Part shown: in pieces, positions 5,997-6,864 of the stretch
Position numbering within the stretch: position 1 is the first letter of the stretch
Layout: each line of letters begins with the position of its first letter
Source: Desulfamplus sp.
Lineage (GTDB): Bacteria > Desulfobacterota > Desulfobacteria > Desulfobacterales > Desulfobacteraceae
Assembly (NCBI GenBank): GCA_015233755.1
Contig: JADFXA010000118.1
Coordinates: forward strand, 1-6,864
Reading direction: 5' to 3'
DNA length: 6,864 bases
Notes under the pieces: model-generated
Databases searched by the model: none
What the model was told of the DNA's origin: nothing
The model's input: only the letters and a program-made list of their open reading frames with translations
Translations under genes and position numbers: made by a program

Positions 5997-6864
5997 TTGG
6001 ATACAGATATTAACCCAATAATCCACAATCAAATAATTGATAATCAAATATCCATTAATCATAATGAGATTAATATAGCAACCCCTCAATCTTCAGAAGC
6101 CTCAGGCGTTCTATTTCTTGCCCCTGCATTTATAATCTGGGGATTAAGCCCTATATATTGGAAACTTTTATCTCATGTCTCATCAATTGAGCTATTATTT
6201 CAAAGAGTTATCTGGTCATCTCTTTTTCTATATGCCATTGTTCTCTGGCAAGGGAAAAATGGTGAGATAAAAAAGATACTACGAAGCCCATCTACTATGA
6301 TAAGCCTTGTTGGAAGCACTATGGTGTTATCATTGAATTGGTATCTTTTCATCTGGGCTGTCAACCACGGTAAGGTGCTTCAAACAAGCCTTGGATATTA
6401 TATAAATCCATTAGTTATGGTTTTGCTTGGCATGATATTTCTTAAAGAGAGATTAAGAAAACTTCAGATGGTAGCCCTATTTATTGCAGGCAGTGCGGTG
6501 GTTTATTATGCTGTTGGACTTGGGCAATTTCCTTGGATTGCTTTGACACTTGGGTTCTCTTTTGGCTTTTATGGGCTTTTTCACAAAATGACATCTATCT
6601 CATCTTTAACAGGACTCTTAGTTGAGACACTTATCCTCTCAGTTCCAGCAACCATATCTATTTGCTGGTGGCAGATTCAAGGTACATCGGCTCTGTTTAG
6701 TGTAAATCTTGAAACTGACTTGCTTCTTGTTGGCACAAATCTTGTAACTGCTATACCCCTTCTTATGTTCATTATTGGAACAAGACGAAGCACCATGACA
6801 ACCGTAGGATTCATACAATACTTATCACCGAGTCTTACATTTCTGTTAGCAGTATTTATATACC
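5997..6864 (+). CDS. rarD: RarD/EamA-family transporter (3' truncated by window edge)
   Basis: 289 residues are visible before the window ends inside a late membrane helix. The sequence follows E. coli RarD closely in motif order: FIIWGLSPIYWKL, ELLFQRVIWSSLFL, LNWYLFIWAVNHGKVLQTSL, GYYINPLVMVLLGMIFLKER, LGFSFGFYGLFHKM and TVGFIQYLSPSLTFLLAVFIY. It is a polytopic inner-membrane protein of the drug/metabolite transporter superfamily, with about ten helices expected. The family name comes from a link to chloramphenicol sensitivity; its natural substrate is uncertain. The start is TTG behind AAGGAG. This gives a hydrophilic N-terminal tail of about 36 residues before helix 1, longer than in E. 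coli RarD, made partly of five-residue repeats. It is divergent from gspC and probably functionally unrelated to it. Confidence 0.9.
   Translation, partial: MDTDINPIIHNQIIDNQISINHNEINIATPQSSEASGVLFLAPAFIIWGLSPIYWKLLSHVSSIELLFQRVIWSSLFLYAIVLWQGKNGEIKKILRSPSTMISLVGSTMVLSLNWYLFIWAVNHGKVLQTSLGYYINPLVMVLLGMIFLKERLRKLQMVALFIAGSAVVYYAVGLGQFPWIALTLGFSFGFYGLFHKMTSISSLTGLLVETLILSVPATISICWWQIQGTSALFSVNLETDLLLVGTNLVTAIPLLMFIIGTRRSTMTTVGFIQYLSPSLTFLLAVFIY
6012..6071 (+). repeat. Four degenerate 15-bp tandem repeats in the 5' end of rarD
   Basis: Units start at 6012, 6027, 6042 and 6057. Copies two and three share AATCAAATA exactly (6027-6035 and 6042-6050); copies one and four are diverged (AACCCAATA, AATCATAAT). 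In frame they give NPIIH, NQIID, NQISI and NHNEI, each beginning with Asn. The period is a multiple of three, so copy-number changes would keep the frame. Confidence 0.7.

Overview
The window is AT-rich, densely coding bacterial DNA. A type II secretion secretin (GspD) beside an inner-membrane GspC shows a Gram-negative, two-membrane organism. The low G+C content and gene set would suit an AT-rich proteobacterium or Desulfobacterota-like lineage, but no single gene here fixes the taxonomy.

Left part (2-2837, + strand): an operon-like run of four genes. It opens with the 3' end of an unidentified gene, followed 5 bp later by a Cof-type HAD phosphatase, then an intact stand-alone TerB, then a protein joining an N-terminal GYF_2/DUF4339-like domain to an AIM24/TIGR00266-type domain. 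TerB is the hallmark gene. With the HAD phosphatase it recalls the tellurium-resistance (ter) stress gene groups, which are often accompanied by HAD and other small-molecule enzymes. The run ends at a strong inverted repeat flanked by A and T tracts, which should terminate transcription from both directions.

Middle (2836-5886, - strand): a two-gene gspC-gspD unit of the type II secretion system, converging on the ter-like run. GspC (membrane anchor, HR domain, PDZ domain) links the inner-membrane assembly platform to GspD, the outer-membrane secretin (N0-N3 domains plus secretin core). The gspC-gspD unit ends at the shared terminator, so gspE onward is not directly downstream. The 5' end of gspD is unusual. 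A textbook signal peptide is encoded, but it can only be reached from an ATT or ATC start codon or through a frameshift; the first standard start codons lie inside it.

Right part (5997-6864, + strand): a divergently transcribed RarD/EamA-family membrane transporter, cut by the window end. It starts at TTG behind a good ribosome binding site and carries a hydrophilic N-terminal tail built from four 15-bp (five-residue) repeats.

No tRNA, rRNA, CRISPR array or insertion sequence was seen. No non-coding stretch exceeds about 110 bp.
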